Assembly: GCA_964631235.1 (NCBI GenBank)
Contig: CAZVZX010000002.1
Span: 130,342-194,341 of the forward strand
Direction: 5' to 3'
Source: JARKPK01 sp964631235
GTDB taxonomy: Bacteria > Planctomycetota > Planctomycetia > Pirellulales > Thermoguttaceae
Length of the DNA: 64,000 nucleotides
Shown: positions 27,653 to 37,154 of the stretch, one piece after another
Position numbering within the stretch: the stretch's first letter is position 1
Layout of the letters: every line of letters begins with the position of its first letter
Notes under the pieces: model-generated
What the model was told of the DNA's origin: nothing
The model's database searches: none
The model's input: only the letters and a program-made list of their open reading frames with translations
Made by a program: the position numbers and the translations under genes

Positions 27653-28216
27653 GCTCTATTTGGAAGAAATGTTTGAAAGAGCAGGAGCAAGCCTGTGCCC
27701 CAACCAAAGTGGCCGCCCCTTGGCAACCATCGTTTCGCGTCGGTTCGACCGCTTCTGATACGTGTGACTCGATCGTTGATCGAAAGCCGACATGACACAA
27801 GACCGTTGCGCCAAGATCGGAGAACGATGTCACTCGGTTCGAGCTGCGAAATCCTCGAATCACCGCGTCTGGGTATGCGCATGATGCGAACCTCGAGAAT
27901 CGGGGGACCACTGGTACGGCACACTGTTCCGGTGGGCAAGTCTGCCCGGGGCCGTCCGATGACCCATTGCGCGGCCGTCGTCGCTGGGAAGGCGAAAGGT
28001 ACGCCAGCCTCGATCGTACCGACGGCTCGAACGAGCCCTTTGCCGGGCCCGATCGCACGATTGGATGACAAATTCGAATTGACAACCCCGGCATTTCGCC
28101 GATAAGTTAGTCGAATGCGATATTACTAGGGAGCTTGGGGAAACTCAACGGGCTGCGCAACCTTTTAGGGATTTGCGGTTATTGCGGGCCGCCTGCGAGG
28201 AAATGCGAGGAAGATA
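27577..28216. other. Divergent intergenic region
   Basis: About 640 bp between the thioredoxin-fold gene (-) and the large secreted protein (+). It contains most of family A copy A2 on its left edge and a strong plus-strand promoter at 28079-28106. The minus frame stays open through it but has no family signal. Confidence 0.5.
28079..28106 (+). promoter_or_regulatory. Sigma70-like promoter of the 28.2 kb gene
   Basis: Perfect TTGACA (28079-28084), 16 bp spacer, GATAAG (28101-28106). It would give a leader of about 105 nt before the ATG at 28217. Confidence 0.6.
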
Positions 28217-30103
28217 ATGACAACTATTTCTGTCGGAATGCGTTTCTCGCGGTGGTGGGCTGTTCTTGGCGCGGCGTTGGCGGTTTCGGCTGTCGGCGCG
28301 GCTGAGACGGCGACGGTGAATTGGGCCGAACTGATCGCCAAGGCGAAGGCGTCGTATCGTCCGTTGGCCGATACGGACTTGGCTGCCCGCCGGGGAGAAT
28401 TGGTGGCGGCGATCGGCCGACTCGAGACTCGGCTTCAGCAAGATGGCGAGAATGGAGCTCGTTGGCGTCGCTACTTGAAACTCCAGCAGTTGCAAGACGA
28501 ATTGAAGCTGCCCAAGCCCTCGCCGGCGGTGTTGGGGCAGGTGTATCAACGTTTGACATCCGGATATGACGGCCTGTGGCTGGTGTGTTTTGCCGACGTC
28601 CGCCAAAGCCTGCTGCGCTATCTGCAAACCTCCGGCAGCTTGGCAGGTGCCGACTTCAAGCGAAGTTACGAGCAGGTTCTCGACCAGTTGGGCGGGCGGC
28701 TGGGCGAATATTCGGTTCGGCCCGATGCCGAGCTTGCGTGGCAAATCGCATTGACGCTGCGATTGTTGCAAGATTTGGGGCAGGCCCCGGAACTGATCGA
28801 GGCCGCGCGAGGGCAGTTTCATCGTCCCAATGTGCGGATCGCGGTTACTCGGAGGCTGATCGCCCGAAACGTCGAAGGCGATGTGGTTAACGATGTCATG
28901 CCGGTTCACGATTGCATCTTGAAGTCCACGGTGATCGGGCAGGGGGTAACCAACGGCCGGAAGCTCCTCACGCTGATCGCCGACGAGGACCGTGCCGTGA
29001 TCGAAACGATCTTCCAGGGCACGACGCGCTCGCAAACGACGGCATATCAGGGGCCGGTGGCGGTTTTCACCGACGGTGTAACGCAATTGTCCGCCCGAAA
29101 ACGGATTTACTTGAGCGAATCGGGAGTTGAAGCAGCCCCGGCCGAGGCGTGTGCGCAGACAGACACCACGTTTACCGGCATGTGCGCCCCGCGGATACTC
29201 GAACGAATCGCGTGGAAAAAGGCGTACAAACAAAAAGCGTCAGCCGAGTATGTGGCCGCCCGTTTGGCGGAACAGAAGCTGAAAGGTCGGGTGGAAAGCG
29301 AGGGCGCCGAGGCGATTGCCAAGCTGCAAGACGGATTTGAAGGGCGGTTTCGTCGCCCGTTGCGCGACTACGGCATGCTGCCCGAATTGCTCAAGTTCGC
29401 CACGGATCCCGAGGCGATGCGGATTACCGCGCTAATGGCCGATCGGTATCAGTTGTCGGCTGCTGCGGATCCGCCGGCGCCGGCCGAAGGCGACTTGGTC
29501 GTGCAGGTTCACGAAAGCTTGGTGAACAACATCGCTCACCAGTTGCTCTCCGGGATGACGATGCGCGAGGAAAGCCTGCGAACCTGGGCCACCGAACGGA
29601 TGAAGTTCAAATTGGAGCCCCCGCCCGCCGACAGCGAGCCGGTGGCGGTGGCGTTTCCCGCGTCAATGGCGCCGGTGGCGGCCGAGTTTGATCGAGACGA
29701 GATCGTCATTCTCATTCGCGGGGAACGCATCTACAAGAATGACGAGCTGATTTCGCGAAAACTCAAGAGCGTTGACATTACCGCGCGATATCAAATCCGT
29801 CGCGAGAACGGGGGCCTGAAACTGGTGCGACAGGGCGACGTTCAGGTGTTGCCCACTGGATTCAAGCCGGAGGAAGGGAAGCCCCTCTCAGCCGAGGTAG
29901 TTCTCGTTCGCAACGCTTTGAAGACCCATCTGGAACGAGCGTTCAAGTCGGAACGTCCGTTGGATTTCGACCTAGAAGCCGAAGGCCGGGTTGTCGGTCG
30001 TATGAAGGCGGTCGATGCCCGAGCGACGGGCGGCTGGCTGATACTATCTTGGCAGTTGGCTGCCGCCGAACCGTCGGCGACTGTGACCATGGCGGCCGAT
30101 TGA
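28217..30103 (+). CDS. Large secreted protein of unknown function
   Basis: 628 residues. The signal peptide is plausible (FSRWWAVLGAALAVSAVGAAE), followed by a helical region (~40-200) and a central beta-rich part with several Cys residues around 313-325. The C-terminal portion has ITARYQIRRENGGLKLVRQG and ends WLILSWQLAAAEPS. No enzyme motif is recognised. The style matches long planctomycete-specific exported proteins. It is monocistronic behind a strong promoter. A stem of GCCCG/CGGGC followed by TTT shortly after the stop (30111-30130) may be its terminator. Confidence 0.75.
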   Translation: MTTISVGMRFSRWWAVLGAALAVSAVGAAETATVNWAELIAKAKASYRPLADTDLAARRGELVAAIGRLETRLQQDGENGARWRRYLKLQQLQDELKLPKPSPAVLGQVYQRLTSGYDGLWLVCFADVRQSLLRYLQTSGSLAGADFKRSYEQVLDQLGGRLGEYSVRPDAELAWQIALTLRLLQDLGQAPELIEAARGQFHRPNVRIAVTRRLIARNVEGDVVNDVMPVHDCILKSTVIGQGVTNGRKLLTLIADEDRAVIETIFQGTTRSQTTAYQGPVAVFTDGVTQLSARKRIYLSESGVEAAPAEACAQTDTTFTGMCAPRILERIAWKKAYKQKASAEYVAARLAEQKLKGRVESEGAEAIAKLQDGFEGRFRRPLRDYGMLPELLKFATDPEAMRITALMADRYQLSAAADPPAPAEGDLVVQVHESLVNNIAHQLLSGMTMREESLRTWATERMKFKLEPPPADSEPVAVAFPASMAPVAAEFDRDEIVILIRGERIYKNDELISRKLKSVDITARYQIRRENGGLKLVRQGDVQVLPTGFKPEEGKPLSAEVVLVRNALKTHLERAFKSERPLDFDLEAEGRVVGRMKAVDARATGGWLILSWQLAAAEPSATVTMAAD

Positions 30104-30682
30104 CCGATCGGCCCGCACCGGCCGGGCTTTGGTACCTTCGGGGCTTGCCTGTTCCGCGGCGAGCCGCGTTCTTCTTTTCCCACACTCGCCCGCGCGGCGG
30201 TTTTTCGCTTACTCTTGGGGGGCTTTCAGCGGCATGGAAGGCACGCTCCCGGCCTCTTTTCTCAGTGAAAGGCGGTTGGTCTCCGGGAAAGGCGATTTGG
30301 GGGGCGGTTCGGTGGCTCCTCCGCGGATTGCGATTCTTTGGCCGTCCCGGCGATGGCGATCGGTAGGCGGACGGTTGCCAAACCGCGGCCGGTTGGCGTT
30401 GGAAAGAATCCCCCGAGGGACTCGGCCGGTGAGCGCGTCGGTGACGGGATAAAGAGCCTGATGAACGGCGGCATAGGGGGACGGGGCAAACTTTGGCGGG
30501 CGGCTGACGATTTTGCGGCAACTGGAATCGTGGGCAGCGGTTGGTGTCCGCCGGGGAACCGAAAATTTTCGTTCTAAGCCCGTTGACCATTCTTGCCGAT
30601 CATGCTACGATCTGAGGTTTCCCGCCCGTGATGGGTGGCATTCTTTGGCAACGCGGAATCGGTAGCGAATAGGAGAGCCTCG
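30104..30682. other. Intergenic region upstream of the ribosomal super-cluster
   Basis: About 580 bp. Apart from a possible weak terminator at its left end and the rpsJ promoter at 30583-30611 nothing is supported. The transcribed leader would be only about 65 nt, too short for an E. coli-like L4-controlled S10 leader. Confidence 0.5.
30583..30611 (+). promoter_or_regulatory. Sigma70-like promoter of the S10-spc-alpha cluster
   Basis: TTGACC (30583-30588), 17 bp spacer, TACGAT (30606-30611). It is correctly placed about 72 bp before the rpsJ start. Confidence 0.65.
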
Positions 30683-31012
30683 GTGGCTGGACAGACGAAA
30701 GAGATTATTCGAATTCGGATGGAGGCCTACGATCACGCCGTCCTCGACCAGTGCGCGGAAGAGATTGTGGCCTCGGTCAAGCGGACGGACGCGATTGCTC
30801 ACGGCCCGATTCCTTTGCCAACGCGCATCGAACGCTATACGGTGCTTTCCAGTCCGCATGTGGACAAGAAGGCGCGTCAGCAGTTCGAAATCAGGACGCA
30901 CAAACGGCTGATCGATATCGAGCGGGCCTCCGCGCGAACGATCGAGGCGTTGAATAAGCTCAGTTTGCCGGCGGGGGTGGACGTAAAGATCAGAACGACC
31001 AGCCGGCGGTAA
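30683..31012 (+). CDS. rpsJ: 30S ribosomal protein S10
   Basis: 109 residues: IRIRMEAYDHAVLDQCAEEI, GPIPLPTRIERYTVLSSPHV and the loop HKRLIDI are all present. The start is a GTG preceded by AGGAG at 7 nt. First gene of the cluster; S10 is a 30S head protein that also serves as NusE in antitermination. A 246-bp gap follows before rplC. Confidence 0.97.
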   Translation: MAGQTKEIIRIRMEAYDHAVLDQCAEEIVASVKRTDAIAHGPIPLPTRIERYTVLSSPHVDKKARQQFEIRTHKRLIDIERASARTIEALNKLSLPAGVDVKIRTTSRR

Positions 31013-31258
31013 GGCGGAGCGATGGTCGAGCCGGCTTCCCCGAAGAGGCGTTTGGTTTTTTCGGCGGGGGGCGGCGGGTGTGTTGCGTCGGCGTTTCGGC
31101 TGAGCGGTTTTGGTGACCCTCGGCCCGACGTCGGATGCGATGGGCCTTGGGTTGGTGTAACAGATTATGCAACGGAAGCCGGGCGGATAACGCCGGCCTG
31201 ATCGCGTAGAAGCAGGCTGGGACGGTTCCGTAGGCGAAGCAGCACTAGGGCAAGAGCG

Positions 31259-31945
31259 ATGGCAGTTGGACTACTCGGCCGCAAGGTCGGGATGACGCAG
31301 ATTTTCGCCCCGACCGGTGAGGTTGTGCCTGTAACGATCATCGAGGCCGGCCCGTGTCACGTCCTTCAGATTCGCACGAAGGATCGTGACGGGTATGAGG
31401 CGGTGCAGCTCGGATTCGTTGATCGTCCCCGTCGTCTTGCTTCGCGTGCTGCTCGCGGCCATGTCGCCCGGCTCGATAGCAAGCGTCAAAAGAAGCTTGC
31501 GGCGGCCGGCGTGGAATCGCCGGCTAAGGCGGGCTGTGAGCCCAAGCGATTTATCCGCGAGTTTCGTTCTTCGACCGCGGGTTTCCAAGTCGGCCAGGAA
31601 TTGAAGGTCGATATCTTCTCGGACGTGGCAGCCGTCGATGTCTCCGGCGTGACCAAGGGCCGCGGTTTCCAAGGTGTGATGAAGCGGCACGGATATTCCG
31701 GGCAGCGGGCATCGCACGGCGTCAAAAAGGTTCATCGGCACCCCGGATCGACCGGTTGCAACACATCGCCGGGTCGCGTCGTCAAGGGGCGGCGGATGGC
31801 CGGCCACATGGGCAACGTCCGTCGCACCGTGCGGAACCTGCGGGTAGTCAAGGTGGATCCTGCCAGCAACCTGCTGGTGGTTCGCGGCGCGGTTCCCGGG
31901 CCGAACGGCGGGCTTGTGATTGTGCGGCAGACAAACAAACTGTAA
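31259..31945 (+). CDS. rplC: 50S ribosomal protein L3
   Basis: 228 residues beginning MAVGLLGRKVGMTQIFAPTG. The L3 core VTKGRGFQGVMKRHGYSGQR is intact, with the rest of the extension that reaches toward the peptidyl transferase centre. Length is normal. It is flanked by large gaps (246 and 289 bp). Confidence 0.98.
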   Translation: MAVGLLGRKVGMTQIFAPTGEVVPVTIIEAGPCHVLQIRTKDRDGYEAVQLGFVDRPRRLASRAARGHVARLDSKRQKKLAAAGVESPAKAGCEPKRFIREFRSSTAGFQVGQELKVDIFSDVAAVDVSGVTKGRGFQGVMKRHGYSGQRASHGVKKVHRHPGSTGCNTSPGRVVKGRRMAGHMGNVRRTVRNLRVVKVDPASNLLVVRGAVPGPNGGLVIVRQTNKL

Positions 31946-31948
31946 TTT

Positions 31949-31978
31949 CCGACGCCCATGCGCGACATGGGTCGGTTT
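31949..31978 (+). terminator. Terminator-like hairpin after rplC
   Basis: CCGAC-CCCATG / CATGGG-TCGG with a five-base loop, followed by TTTAG. The T tract is short, so it may act as a partial terminator or processing site between rplC and rplD. Confidence 0.35.
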
Positions 31979-32234
31979 AGGTGTTGAGCAAGCAAATATG
32001 TTGCGGCCACGCTTCGGTAATCAGAAAGCGGGGCGGTCGCGATGAGCGATGGGATTAGTTGGGGTTGGTTGCCGGCCCGGGGAAAGCTCGGCAAGCAACA
32101 GAAGCGTGCGGCAGCGGGTTCGCGTTGTTGTCGGCGGGCAATGTTGCTGTGATACGCTGTCGGGCAATGGTTCGGGGGCGTGCGGCTGACGTGAGTTTGG
32201 CCCGGCCGCGGCAGGGCAAAGGAAAGCAAGCGAT

Positions 32235-32900
32235 ATGGCGACGTTACCAGTTTACGATAGGGCTGGCGCGGAGGTCGGTCAGTACGAGATCGACCCGGCT
32301 GAGATTGCCCCGACGGTCAACAAGCAACTGATTCATGATGTTGTGGTAATGTATCAGGCGAATCGCCGCCTGGGGACGGTGCGAACGAAAGGCCGATCGG
32401 ACGTTTCCGGCAGTACGAAAAAGATGTATCGCCAAAAGGGCACGGGCAACGCGCGTGCCGGTTCGCGGCGGAGCGGTGTACGTCGGGGCGGCGGACACAT
32501 CCATAATCTTTCGCCGCGCGACTATTCGTACCGCTTGCCGCGCAAGGCCGTCCAGTTGGCCACGCGGATGGCGTTGGCTTCGCGGCTGGCCGAAAACGAA
32601 GTGACCTTGCTCAACGAGCTGACGGCATCCGAGCCGAAGACCTCGGAAATGGCGAAGATGTTGCGGGCGCTCAAGTTGGATGGCCAAACGGTGCTGGTCG
32701 CAGTGCCTTCGTACGACGTGAACGTGTACAAGAGTCTGCGGAATATCCCCAATGTGGCCGTGTTGCCGGTGGGCGAGCTGAATGCGCTGTGCGTGCTTCG
32801 GCCGAAGCGACTGGTAATGACCACAGCGGCGTTGGATGCGTTCCGCGCGAAATCGGCCGCAACGGGCGGCAAGCGGAAGGCGACGGCTGCGGCCCAGTGA
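32235..32900 (+). CDS. rplD: 50S ribosomal protein L4
   Basis: 221 residues. The conserved extended loop KMYRQKGTGNARAGSRRSGV that lines the exit tunnel is present, with PRKAVQLATRMALASRL following. In enterobacteria L4 also represses its own operon; no comparable leader is seen here. It ends 78 bp before rplW. Confidence 0.97.
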   Translation: MATLPVYDRAGAEVGQYEIDPAEIAPTVNKQLIHDVVVMYQANRRLGTVRTKGRSDVSGSTKKMYRQKGTGNARAGSRRSGVRRGGGHIHNLSPRDYSYRLPRKAVQLATRMALASRLAENEVTLLNELTASEPKTSEMAKMLRALKLDGQTVLVAVPSYDVNVYKSLRNIPNVAVLPVGELNALCVLRPKRLVMTTAALDAFRAKSAATGGKRKATAAAQ

Positions 32901-32978
32901 GCCGGCGAGGATCGTTGTACGAGATTTCGGCACGCGGGCCGAGTGCAATACGGCAATCGCCAGCGAGGATAAACAATC

Positions 32979-33290
32979 ATGGCGCGAGACGTAACCAAAA
33001 CGAACTTGGAACTGACTCCGCAGCAGATCATTCTGCGTCCGCTGTTGACGGAAAAGGGGATGCACAAAGCCAATCGGTATCATGCTTACGCCTTCGAGGT
33101 GAACCGACTGGCCGGCAAAGAAGATATCCGCCGAGCGGTCGAGGAGTTGTTCAACGTAAAGGTGGTCGAGGTTCGAACCCAAAACCGCAAGGGCAAGCCG
33201 CGGCGCAGTCGATTCAGGCAGGGGCAGACGAAAGCCTGGAAGAAGGCGATCGTCACGCTGGATTCCGAACACCGCCTCGATTTCTTCTAG
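32979..33290 (+). CDS. rplW: 50S ribosomal protein L23
   Basis: 103 residues. TPQQIILRPLLTEKGMHKAN and YAFEVNRLAGKEDIRRAVEE are typical L23. It sits at the exit tunnel, where trigger factor and SRP dock. Confidence 0.97.
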   Translation: MARDVTKTNLELTPQQIILRPLLTEKGMHKANRYHAYAFEVNRLAGKEDIRRAVEELFNVKVVEVRTQNRKGKPRRSRFRQGQTKAWKKAIVTLDSEHRLDFF

Positions 33291-33405
33291 ACCCTTTAGT
33301 GGGAAAGCGGAAATCGGTGCGAGTGGCGACGCCGGCTACGGGCAGTGTTGCTGAGTAGCCCGTCGCCTTCCCGAGTGCGTGAACCTATTTAGCGAAGAGC
33401 GAACC

Positions 33406-34263
33406 ATGGGACTGAGACGATACAAACCGACCTCGCCGGGCCGTCGCGGCGCGACGGTGAGCGACTTCGCCGAGTTGACGCCCGGCGCTTCGGCGCCGAA
33501 GTCCCTTTTGCGGCCGAAACGGCGCAAAGGCGGACGCAATAATCAGGGCGTGATCACCGCGCGGCATCGGGGCGGCGGGCATAAGCGATGCTATCGGATC
33601 ATCGATTTCCGTCGCGACAAAGACGGTGTGCCGGCGGTTGTGCATTCGATCCAGTACGATCCGAATCGCAGCGCTCGAATCGCCCTGCTGCATTATAAAG
33701 ACGGCGAAAAGCGGTTCATTTTGGCGCCGGAGGGTTTGAAGGTCGGTGCCGAGGTTCTTAGCGGAGCCGATGCCCCCGCGGCGGTGGGCAACTGCTTGCC
33801 GTTGTCGCACATTCCGCTGGGGATGGAGGTCCACAACATCGAGATGCAGCCCGGGCGGGGCGGGGCGCTTTGTCGGTCGGCGGGCACTCGTGCGACCTTG
33901 GCCGCCCGCGATGCGGGGTGGGCGCAGCTCAACTTGCCCAGCGGCGAAGTGCGCCGTGTTCCGGCAACGTGCCGAGCGACGATCGGCGTGCTGGGCAACA
34001 GCGAACACATGGGCGTGGTGCTCGGCAAGGCGGGACGAACGCGGTGGATGGGCTGGCGTCCGCATGTTCGCGGCACGGCCATGAATCCGATTGATCACCC
34101 GCACGGCGGCGGTGAAGGCCGGACCAAGGGCGGCCGTCATCCGGTTAGCCCTTGGGGCAAGTCGGCAAAGGGCGGGGCGACGCGGAAACGGAAGAAGGCC
34201 TCGAACAAAGCCATTGTCCGCCGCCGGAAGTCGCGCCGCTACGGCCAGTTGAAATTGAAGTAG
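33406..34263 (+). CDS. rplB: 50S ribosomal protein L2
   Basis: 285 residues from ATG 33406 (MGLRRYKPTSPGRRGATVSD); a GTG nine codons upstream is less likely. The C-terminal MNPIDHPHGGGEGRTKGG with the essential His loop is intact. It is needed for subunit association and the peptidyl transferase centre. Confidence 0.98.
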   Translation: MGLRRYKPTSPGRRGATVSDFAELTPGASAPKSLLRPKRRKGGRNNQGVITARHRGGGHKRCYRIIDFRRDKDGVPAVVHSIQYDPNRSARIALLHYKDGEKRFILAPEGLKVGAEVLSGADAPAAVGNCLPLSHIPLGMEVHNIEMQPGRGGALCRSAGTRATLAARDAGWAQLNLPSGEVRRVPATCRATIGVLGNSEHMGVVLGKAGRTRWMGWRPHVRGTAMNPIDHPHGGGEGRTKGGRHPVSPWGKSAKGGATRKRKKASNKAIVRRRKSRRYGQLKLK

Positions 34264-34320
34264 TGCGTTGGGGTTGAATGGTGAGTCGGCCTGTCGGCGC
34301 CGACGCTGGGACGGAGCACT

Positions 34321-34590
34321 ATGGGACGATCACTGAAAAAAGGCCCGTTCGTCAATCCGAAGCTGTTTCTCAAGGTTCAGAAACAGAACGAAGCGGGAAC
34401 GAAGGATCCGATCAAGACTTGGGCGAGGGCATGCACGATTGTGCCCGAGTTCGTCGGCCATACGTTCCTGGTTCACAACGGAAAGGTTCATGTGAAGGTG
34501 TTCGTGACCGAGGAGATGGTAGGCCATCGGCTCGGCGAGTTCGCCCCCACGAGAACCTTCCGCGGACACGGCGGAAAGGGAGGGAAGTGA
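34321..34590 (+). CDS. rpsS: 30S ribosomal protein S19
   Basis: 89 residues: MGRSLKKGPFVNPKLFLKVQ and FVGHTFLVHNGKVHVKVFVT. Normal length. Its stop is one base from the rplV start, so coupling is likely. Confidence 0.97.
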   Translation: MGRSLKKGPFVNPKLFLKVQKQNEAGTKDPIKTWARACTIVPEFVGHTFLVHNGKVHVKVFVTEEMVGHRLGEFAPTRTFRGHGGKGGK

Positions 34591-34591
34591 A

Positions 34592-34918
34592 ATGGCGTAC
34601 AGAGCAGTGCATCGCTTTGCGCGGATCGGGCCGCGAAAGGTCCGTCCCTTGGCCGATTTGATCCGCGGGCTTTCGGCGGACGAGGCGTTGCGGGTATTGC
34701 GGTTCCAGCCCCATCGCGGCGCCCGAATGCTGGAGAAGGTGCTCAAGAGCGCGTTGGCCAACGCAGAAGACCTGCGTGCGACGAACATCAAGCGGCTTCG
34801 CGTAGTGGACTGCCGCATCGACGAGGGGCCGTTTTATAAGCGGATGAAGCCGCATTCGCGGGGAATGGCGTCGATCCTCAAGCGGCGGACATCCCACATC
34901 TCGATCGACTTGGAATAA
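34592..34918 (+). CDS. rplV: 50S ribosomal protein L22
   Basis: 108 residues: ARIGPRKVRPLADLIRGLSA and the C-terminal beta-hairpin MKPHSRGMASILKRRTSHIS that contacts the tunnel. Tightly spaced after rpsS. Confidence 0.97.
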   Translation: MAYRAVHRFARIGPRKVRPLADLIRGLSADEALRVLRFQPHRGARMLEKVLKSALANAEDLRATNIKRLRVVDCRIDEGPFYKRMKPHSRGMASILKRRTSHISIDLE

Positions 34919-34949
34919 ACGAGCCACTGCCCGAATAGGTGTCACGCAA

Positions 34950-35666
34950 ATGGGTCAAAAAGTCAAACCGACCGGGTTTCGCACTGGGGTGATGGTCGGC
35001 TGGAACAGCCGCTGGTACGCCCCGAAGCAGGAATTTGCCGACCTGCTCGTGGAAGATTTCAAGATTCGCGAGTTCATCAAGAAAAGCAAGACTCGGGAAG
35101 GCAAGCCGGTCTATCCGGGCATTGCGAAGATTGAAATCGAGCGGACCCGGGACGAGGTCAAGGTGGTCCTGCATTCCTCGCGGGCGGGTATTCTGATCGG
35201 CCGCAAGGGCGAGCGCGTTGAAGAATTGCAGCGCATGCTTCAGGAAAAAACCGGGCGGCGGATCAATATCAAGGTTGAAGAAATCAACAAGCCGGAGTTG
35301 GTCGCTCAACTGATCGCCGAAGATATCGCCGAGCAGTTGGAAAAGCGGGCCAGTTTCCGGCGCACGATGAAAAAGGCGATCGAGCAAACCATGGCGGCCG
35401 GGGCCAAGGGAATCAAGATCCAATTGGCCGGCCGGTTGGGCGGAGCGGAGATGTCGCGGCGCGAGAAGGCGATTGCCGGTTCGATGCCGTTATCGACGCT
35501 GCGTGCGAAGATCGATTACGGGTTTGCCGAGGCGTTGATTCCGCAAGGGCACATCGGCATCCAGGTTTGGGTCAACCAGGGCATGTATAGCGAGGGCGAT
35601 AACGATGGCGATGATGCCAAAACGGGTCAAGCATCGAAAAAGCCAAAGAGGACGTATAAAAGGTGA
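34950..35666 (+). CDS. rpsC: 30S ribosomal protein S3
   Basis: 238 residues: MGQKVKPTGFRTGVMVGWNS, KH-domain motif AGILIGRKGERVEELQ, and C-terminal domain RLGGAEMSRREKAIAGSMPL. The last ~20 codons overlap the rplP start by up to 62 bp. Confidence 0.97.
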   Translation: MGQKVKPTGFRTGVMVGWNSRWYAPKQEFADLLVEDFKIREFIKKSKTREGKPVYPGIAKIEIERTRDEVKVVLHSSRAGILIGRKGERVEELQRMLQEKTGRRINIKVEEINKPELVAQLIAEDIAEQLEKRASFRRTMKKAIEQTMAAGAKGIKIQLAGRLGGAEMSRREKAIAGSMPLSTLRAKIDYGFAEALIPQGHIGIQVWVNQGMYSEGDNDGDDAKTGQASKKPKRTYKR

Positions 35667-36021
35667 GGCAACGCGCGGAAACCGCGTCGTCTTCGGCGAT
35701 TTCGGCTTGCAGGCAACGCAAGGCGGTTGGATCAGCGCCGCGACGATCGAGGCCGGCCGTATCGCAGCGCAGCAGTACCTGCGCAACGAAGGACGGCTCT
35801 ATGTGCGCATATTCCCGCACAAGCCGATCACCTCGATCCCGTTGGAAACGCGAATGGGCAAAGGGAAGGGCGAGCCGGAGTATTGGGCCGCCTCGATCCG
35901 AGCGGGTGCCGTGTTGTTCGAGGTCTCCGGCATTTCGGAAGAGGCCGCGCGGCTATGCTTCACCCGCTTGGCGCACAAGATGCCCGTGAAGGTTCGCTTT
36001 ATTCGGCGACGGGCCATGTAA
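35605..36021 (+). CDS. rplP: 50S ribosomal protein L16
   Basis: 138 residues from ATG 35605, with further ATGs at 35611 and 35614 (MPKRVKHRKSQRGRIKGEAT). FGDFGLQATQGGWISAATIE and KGKGEPEYWAASIRAGAVLF are diagnostic. Every candidate start lies inside the rpsC 3' end, an unusually long overlap (53-62 bp) for these two genes. Confidence 0.96.
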   Translation: MAMMPKRVKHRKSQRGRIKGEATRGNRVVFGDFGLQATQGGWISAATIEAGRIAAQQYLRNEGRLYVRIFPHKPITSIPLETRMGKGKGEPEYWAASIRAGAVLFEVSGISEEAARLCFTRLAHKMPVKVRFIRRRAM

Positions 36022-36150
36022 TGGGGCGGGCCAGGTAGGCGGCTTGTTTCGATGTTGGTGGGAATTGTTTTGGAAGGCGTAAAGCAACTGGGTATTGCGA
36101 GCGTTGTCGCGGGCCGGCCGAATGTCGGTCGAGGGTGAAGGGATCGACGC

Positions 36151-36381
36151 ATGGCGAAAGCTAAAGAACTCCGCGAAATGAGCGACGAACAACTGGCGTT
36201 GACGCTCAAGGAGACGACAGAACACTTGTTTCGCTTGCGATTGCAGGCGCAATCGGAGCGGTTGGATGCGCCGAGCGAGCTGCGGAAGCAGCGGCGGCTA
36301 ATCGCCCGCATTCTGACGATTCAACGAGAGCGGATGGCGGCCGGTGCGGCATCCGCGGCGAAGGAGCCGAACCATGCCTAA
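36151..36381 (+). CDS. rpmC: 50S ribosomal protein L29
   Basis: 76 residues: AKELREMSDEQLALTLKETT and ELRKQRRLIARILTIQRER. Slightly extended at the C-terminus. Its stop overlaps the rpsQ start by 8 bp. Confidence 0.95.
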   Translation: MAKAKELREMSDEQLALTLKETTEHLFRLRLQAQSERLDAPSELRKQRRLIARILTIQRERMAAGAASAAKEPNHA

Positions 36382-36676
36382 GCGGAAAGAGATCGGAGTG
36401 GTGGTGAGCGACAAGGCCGCGAAGACGCGGCGCGTGGAGATTCCCCGGCTGGTGAAGCATCCGAAATACGGCAAGTATCTGCGGCGGCGGACGATCTGCC
36501 ACGTGCATGACGAGAATAACGAGTCGCACGCCGGCGATGTCGTGGAGATCATCGAGAGCCGGCCGATGTCGCGGTTGAAGCGGTGGGCGCTGGTTCGCGT
36601 TGTCGAACGGGCGAAGATGGCCGATTTGGCGGCGATGCGTGCGGCGTCGCGGGCACGGGCGACGGAGTCGGAGTGA
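36374..36676 (+). CDS. rpsQ: 30S ribosomal protein S17
   Basis: 100 residues from ATG 36374 (MPKRKEIGVVVSDKAAKTRR). VKHPKYGKYLRRRTICHVHD and GDVVEIIESRPMSRLKRWAL match S17. A ~15-residue Ala/Arg tail is added. ATG 36374 overlaps the rpmC stop, favouring it over an earlier in-frame start. Confidence 0.96.
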   Translation: MPKRKEIGVVVSDKAAKTRRVEIPRLVKHPKYGKYLRRRTICHVHDENNESHAGDVVEIIESRPMSRLKRWALVRVVERAKMADLAAMRAASRARATESE

Positions 36677-36785
36677 AAGCGTCGGGCAAGCATCCGATGG
36701 CCCGAGGCGGGCGTCGGGTCGCTGGTTGACGGGGCGATGACGAGAAGCCTGAGTTTCGGCCCGGTGCGGCAAGGAGAAGACAACC

Positions 36786-37154
36786 ATGATACAAATGCAA
36801 ACACGTCTGACAGTCGCCGACAACACCGGCGCGAAGGAGCTGATGTGCGTGAAGGTTCTCGGCGGCAGCCGTCGCCGGTGGGCCCGGGTCGGCGACATCG
36901 TTGTCTGTAGCGTGAAGAGCGTTTTGGCCGGAAGTGATTTCAAGAAGGGTGCGGTCGTTCGCGCGGTCATCGTTCGCTGCAAACAGCCGACGCGGCGGGA
37001 CGACGGCAGCTACGTTCGTTTCGACAGCAACGCCGCGGTGATTATCGACAATGATAAGAACCCTCGCGGCACACGTATTTTCGGAGCGGTGGCGCGCGAG
37101 TTGCGCGAGCGGAACTTCATGAAGATTGTCAGCCTCGCCAGTGAGGTGGTCTGA
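36786..37154 (+). CDS. rplN: 50S ribosomal protein L14
   Basis: 122 residues: MIQMQTRLTVADNTGAKELM, VGDIVVCSVKSVLAG and GTRIFGAVARELRERNFMKI. Normal length. Its stop overlaps the rplX start (TGATG). Confidence 0.98.
   Translation: MIQMQTRLTVADNTGAKELMCVKVLGGSRRRWARVGDIVVCSVKSVLAGSDFKKGAVVRAVIVRCKQPTRRDDGSYVRFDSNAAVIIDNDKNPRGTRIFGAVARELRERNFMKIVSLASEVV

Noticed and set aside
30612..30682. Enterobacterial-type S10 leader controlled by L4
   Set aside because: Only about 65 nt lie between the predicted transcription start and rpsJ, with no strong hairpin.
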